The notes under the pieces were generated by a model. It saw only the letters and a list, made by a program, of their open reading frames with translations. It made no database searches and was not told the origin of the DNA. From the NCBI GenBank assembly GCA_022599915.1, contig JAHZLH010000019.1:1-64000 (forward strand): a DNA stretch of 64,000 nucleotides, in the 5' to 3' direction. Below are positions 60,964 to 64,000 of the stretch, piece by piece (positions within the stretch are counted from its first letter, which is position 1; the number at the start of each line of letters is the position of its first letter). This DNA comes from Actinomycetes bacterium (GTDB lineage Bacteria; Actinomycetota; Actinomycetes; S36-B12; GCA-2699445). The translations under genes were made by a program, and so were the position numbers.

Positions 60964-61809
60964 ATGCTGAAAGTTGCGCTGCCCAATAAGGGTCAGTTGT
61001 CCGAACCAGCTAAGGCGATGCTCGCTGAGGCTGGCTATCGTGGCAGTCGAAATCCGCGAGATCTGGTGATCACCGACCGCGAAAACGGCGTGGAGTTCTT
61101 CCTACTGCGACCGCGAGACATCGCCACCTACGTCGGTTCCGGGATTTTGGACCTTGGAATTACCGGTCGGGACATGCTGGCCGACTCGGGGGCTGAGGCC
61201 GACGAGGTACTGCAGCTGGGTTTTGCCCCGTCTACGTTTCGGCTGGCAGCGCCGGCGGGAACGGTGGCTGATGTTGCGGGTATGGCCGGACGAAGAATCG
61301 CCACCTCCTACCCCGAACTATTGCAGGCCTACCTGACTGCAGTCGGCCTCACCGCTGAGGTGGTGTCACTAGATGGCGCGGTGGAGAACGCCGTGCGGTT
61401 GGGAGTGGCGGATGCGGTAGCGGATGTGGTCGATACCGGAACTACCTTGCGGCAGGCTGGCTTGGAGTTGGTGGGTGAGCCCGTGCTGATCAGTGAGGCG
61501 GTGCTGATTCGCCGTGCGGATGCTCCCGCCGACGCCGAGGTAGACACCTTCATACGTCGCCTGCAGGGGGTGTTAACTGCTCGTAACTACGTCTTGGTGG
61601 ACTACGACATCCCGCTGCAGCACGTGGAGAAAGCCTGCGAACTCACCCCGGGCTTGGAATCGCCCACGGTATCGCCACTGCATGAAGAGGGCTGGGCGGC
61701 AGTCCGAGCGGTAGTGCCGAAGAATCAGGCCCATCGGATCATGGACCAACTGGTGGAACTAGGCGGGCGTGGCATCTTGGTGACTGCCATTTCCGCTTGC
61801 CGACTGTAG
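60964..61809 (+). CDS. hisG: ATP phosphoribosyltransferase, long form
   Basis: First and feedback-inhibited step of histidine synthesis; 281 residues. LKVALPNKGQLSEPA at the N-terminus and DAVADVVDTGTTLRQAGLELV with the PRPP-binding region near 150 are typical. The C-terminal ~75 residues form the ACT-like regulatory domain of the long form (LTPGLESPTVSPLHEEGWAAVRAVV), so no HisZ is needed. Begins 7 nt after hisE. Confidence 0.95.
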   Translation: MLKVALPNKGQLSEPAKAMLAEAGYRGSRNPRDLVITDRENGVEFFLLRPRDIATYVGSGILDLGITGRDMLADSGAEADEVLQLGFAPSTFRLAAPAGTVADVAGMAGRRIATSYPELLQAYLTAVGLTAEVVSLDGAVENAVRLGVADAVADVVDTGTTLRQAGLELVGEPVLISEAVLIRRADAPADAEVDTFIRRLQGVLTARNYVLVDYDIPLQHVEKACELTPGLESPTVSPLHEEGWAAVRAVVPKNQAHRIMDQLVELGGRGILVTAISACRL

Positions 61810-61819
61810 AGGACGATCG

Positions 61820-62890
61820 ATGGCGCAGCGCACAACAACTAAGACCTCCCGTGGTCGTGCGGGTAAGCCTGCGTCGAAGTCGACAGGCAAGAAAGCGAGC
61901 AAGCGGAAAGGCGCCCGCTCTGCGAAATCCGCTGCCAAGTCTTCGGCCGCTGCCTCCGGGCAGGGTCAGGAGGAAAAACCAGCCAAGGCGGCTCGCTCGG
62001 ATTCCGCAACTGCCCGGCAGTCCCAGTCAACCAATCAGCCTCAGCAGCCCGAACCGATCTCGCCGGCCCCGAACAGCGGTGCGAACTCGAACCGGGAATG
62101 GCCGGGTCCGCAGTTACGGCGCAGTATTGGCGTTGCGCTGCTCGGACTTGCCGGCGCCGGTCGATTCACCACCGGTCAGGAGCAAGTCGTACCGGGACCA
62201 GGTGGTGAGTTGCCCGCCGAACCAGTGATGGACGTGGCCTTAGGCGCCGTGGACGTTGGGTTGGAAGCCGCTGAGCGGGTGGCAAACTCGCTTCGTCGTC
62301 GGCTCAACCCGATCCTGACTGCGGCCTTGGCGCCGGCAGCCGCACCTGCCGCTGGACTTTCCGGTGTGGGTATGGAGCTGCTGCAGCGGGTGACTGAACC
62401 GCTGGCGGAGCGTGGTCGTCGGCTGCGGGCCGATTCCGAACACGAAGCGGCGGCTGCCGTCGCTGGCGTATTGCCGGAGACCATCGAACTGGTGATGGAA
62501 CAGATTGACCTCACCCAGGTAGCCATCGACAACGTGGACATCCGTCGAGTCTTGGAAGCTACAGTCGCTCAGATGGACATGACGCAGTTCGCCATTGATG
62601 CCATGGACTTGCCGCGGGTAGTTGGCGCTAGCCTCGACGCGGTCGATCTCACCGAGATTGCCATCGATCGAATTGACTTCTCCCGCACCGTGCCGGAGGT
62701 GCTTGATCAGGTGGACGTGTTCGGTATCGCCCGCGATCAAGTCGACCCAGCCCGGTTGGCGGCGTTTATCAGAGACAACGTCGACCTCACCGAATCGATC
62801 AAGATCGACCCGACCGCGGTGGCAGGCGATGCGGTGCGTGGCGTAACTAAACGCGCGCGTCGGATTGTCGGCGCGGGGAATGACGACTAA
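61820..62890 (+). CDS. Lys-rich protein with tandem 23-residue VDL-type repeats, unknown function
   Basis: A 356-residue protein in three parts. The first ~60 residues are Lys/Ala/Ser-rich, like a histone H1 tail, followed by a Gln/Pro/Asn linker to about 95. A central region (about 100-215) has helices of mixed hydrophobicity (LLGLAGAGRF, VALGAVDVGLEAAERVANSLRRRL) and a small Ala/Pro-rich stretch. The C-terminal ~110 residues hold about 4.5 tandem repeats of 23 residues with pattern hDhTxhAhDxhDhxRhhxxhh (IDLTQVAIDNVDIRRVLEAT, MDMTQFAIDAMDLPRVVGAS, VDLTEIAIDRIDFSRTVPEV). Such VDL repeats occur in actinobacterial proteins of unknown function. It lies 10 nt after hisG and may share its transcript. 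Confidence 0.75.
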   Translation: MAQRTTTKTSRGRAGKPASKSTGKKASKRKGARSAKSAAKSSAAASGQGQEEKPAKAARSDSATARQSQSTNQPQQPEPISPAPNSGANSNREWPGPQLRRSIGVALLGLAGAGRFTTGQEQVVPGPGGELPAEPVMDVALGAVDVGLEAAERVANSLRRRLNPILTAALAPAAAPAAGLSGVGMELLQRVTEPLAERGRRLRADSEHEAAAAVAGVLPETIELVMEQIDLTQVAIDNVDIRRVLEATVAQMDMTQFAIDAMDLPRVVGASLDAVDLTEIAIDRIDFSRTVPEVLDQVDVFGIARDQVDPARLAAFIRDNVDLTESIKIDPTAVAGDAVRGVTKRARRIVGAGNDD

Positions 62891-62918
62891 GGCGAGCGGA
62901 AGTCACCCGTCTTTTCGC

Positions 62919-62932
62919 TGCCCTCGCGGGCA
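62919..62932. terminator. Short hairpin between convergent genes near the right end
   Basis: TGCCC-TCGC-GGGCA, a 5-bp stem with 4-nt loop, lies 28 nt after the repeat-protein stop and 6 nt from the end of the convergent hydrolase gene. It is short and has no T-tract. Confidence 0.3.
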
Positions 62933-62938
62933 CGGGGG

Positions 62939-64000
62939 CTATTGCACCGGAAACGGGTACTCGCAGTTGATGTTCTGCTTTGGCAACTTCTGCTTGATCA
63001 GATAGCGATTGACTGGCTTGTTGATACACGATGTCGGGGCCGGGAACAGCACGTGGAACGACGTATCCACCGAGATCAGCCGACTACCGGGAAACCAAGA
63101 ACGGGTTTGCTTCGCCCCAGTGAACGGGGTCGCAATGTCGTACTTGCCGGACAGCAAAAGCGGGGGCGTCTTGCTGCGGACTTTGCTGTCGAAGGCGGGC
63201 AACGGATCCACCGGTGCTGGCAGTCCGCGACACATGGAGCCGAACTGGGATCCGTTGGTACCACCAGTCTGCCCAGCCGGCGAGGTCGTATCGTTGTCTG
63301 CCACCCCGGCAGCGATCTGAGAAACCGATGGCCGCCCCCGCAAATCAACACAGTTGATCAATCGGGTGAGCATGTCATTGGGCGGTCCGGTACGCCCAGC
63401 CTTGGCGAACGCTCGACTGATGGCAGCGTCGCTAGCAGCAACAACCCGGTCCTCGCAGCCAGGCAGTCCGAGTGCGGAAACCAGACCGCAGACAGTGGAC
63501 GCGAGGTCCTGGGCGCCTTGCGGGCCGCGCATGGCCATCAGCGTGACATTCCACAACTCGGCGCGGGTCACGATGTCGCCTGTGGCCAAGGTAATCACGT
63601 TGGTTGCCAGTAGATCGTTCAGTGCCAGGTATCCGGTGTAGACACTTGCGGGCAGATTGCGTTGCAAGTAGCGGAATCCTTGTCTGCCGGCGCGCCCGTT
63701 GTCTACCGCGTAATCCGGGACGGTCAGATTTGGCTGGGTAACACCGTCCAACATGACCGCTCGCACGCTATCGGGATAGCGCTGCGCATAGACCTTGCCA
63801 ATGGTGGTGCCATAGCTGCCGCCGAGGTAGGTGAGTTTCTTGTCGCCGACTGCTGCTCGGAGTGCATCCAGATCTTGCACCACGTTGTTGGTGCCGATGT
63901 ACTCCACCCAGTCCAGGCTGTTGTTATAGCAGTAGGCAGCCGCTGGCCCGAAGATGTTATTCACCGATGCCACCATCTGTCGCCAGGTGAAGGGTCCAGT
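62939..64000 (-). CDS. Alpha/beta-hydrolase of the tripeptidyl aminopeptidase (TAP) family, N-terminus missing
   Basis: The frame is open to the right edge, so the N-terminus, probably with a signal peptide, is outside; at least 353 residues are present. The nucleophile Ser is in TYLGGSYGTTIGKVYAQRYP, the Asp in LLLSGKYDIATPF and the His in VDTSFHVLF near the C-terminus, giving a complete triad. The C-terminal TAP-like domain ends with Cys residues (TSCINKP, INCEYPFPV). Five or more Cys suggest disulphides in an exported protease or esterase of the Streptomyces SlpD/Tap type. Convergent with the repeat protein. Confidence 0.85.
   Translation of the reverse strand, partial: TGPFTWRQMVASVNNIFGPAAAYCYNNSLDWVEYIGTNNVVQDLDALRAAVGDKKLTYLGGSYGTTIGKVYAQRYPDSVRAVMLDGVTQPNLTVPDYAVDNGRAGRQGFRYLQRNLPASVYTGYLALNDLLATNVITLATGDIVTRAELWNVTLMAMRGPQGAQDLASTVCGLVSALGLPGCEDRVVAASDAAISRAFAKAGRTGPPNDMLTRLINCVDLRGRPSVSQIAAGVADNDTTSPAGQTGGTNGSQFGSMCRGLPAPVDPLPAFDSKVRSKTPPLLLSGKYDIATPFTGAKQTRSWFPGSRLISVDTSFHVLFPAPTSCINKPVNRYLIKQKLPKQNINCEYPFPVQ

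Overview
The window is a chromosomal segment from a GC-rich actinobacterium. The evidence is gene content and order: BldD divergent from pyrR, actinobacterial integration host factor (mIHF) between pyrF and gmk, a HisA of the PriA type, TIGR03085, DUF2510, DUF6325 and HGxxP-type small proteins, many GTG starts, and many genes whose start codon lies 6-7 nt after a TAGnnT -10 box, as in leaderless actinobacterial transcripts. I cannot name a genus. I see no rRNA, tRNA, CRISPR array, prophage or insertion sequence. Gene density is very high, and neighbours often overlap by ATGA or GTGA.

Layout. 1-7.2 kb: a DksA/TraR-like zinc protein with a Lys/Ala/Pro tail (cut by the left edge), lspA, an RluD-type pseudouridine synthase and dnaE, then two minus-strand genes (membrane-anchored unknown, YbaK-type deacylase). 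7.2-14.5 kb: histidine genes hisD-C-B-H, hisA/priA, hisF and hisI, interspersed with a DUF2510 membrane protein, a PPOX-fold protein and a TIGR03085 protein. 14.5-21.3 kb: trpE, a small HGxxP membrane protein, a two-component system, then trpC-B-A. trpD, trpG and trpF are not in the window. 21.4-25 kb: VKOR, a DsbA-like thiol oxidoreductase and lgt, then a SLAC1/TehA-type channel on the minus strand. 25-36.2 kb: gltB-gltD, an AI-2E family permease, a degenerate DUF2252 protein, a DUF6325/SHOCT pair and pyruvate kinase.

36.3-48.3 kb: bldD on the minus strand, a site-rich 354-nt divergent region, then the complete UMP operon pyrR-pyrB-pyrC-(PH-like membrane protein)-carA-carB-pyrK-pyrD-pyrF, running into mihF and gmk. 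A PyrR-binding hairpin sits directly on the pyrR ribosome-binding site. 48.4-56.3 kb: rpoZ, coaBC, metK, helicase-defective-type priA, def, fmt and rsmB. 56.4-62 kb: rpe, riboflavin genes ribD-ribE-ribBA-ribH, then hisE-hisG. 62-64 kb: a Lys-rich protein with tandem 23-residue repeats, and a secreted-type alpha/beta hydrolase (TAP family) cut by the right edge.

Most promising observations: (1) a 269-nt metK leader that can form two mutually exclusive ~10-bp helices and does not match the SAM riboswitch classes I know; (2) a leaderless promoter grammar shared by his, trp, pyk and rpe genes, including back-to-back promoters between hisF and a PPOX gene; (3) the bldD/pyrR intergenic region with a BldD-like inverted repeat, three GATCGTGG copies and stacked hairpins; (4) a class-1B-type PyrD lacking the usual catalytic cysteine; (5) a two-component system embedded in the trp cluster; (6) a 23-residue repeat protein of unknown function.
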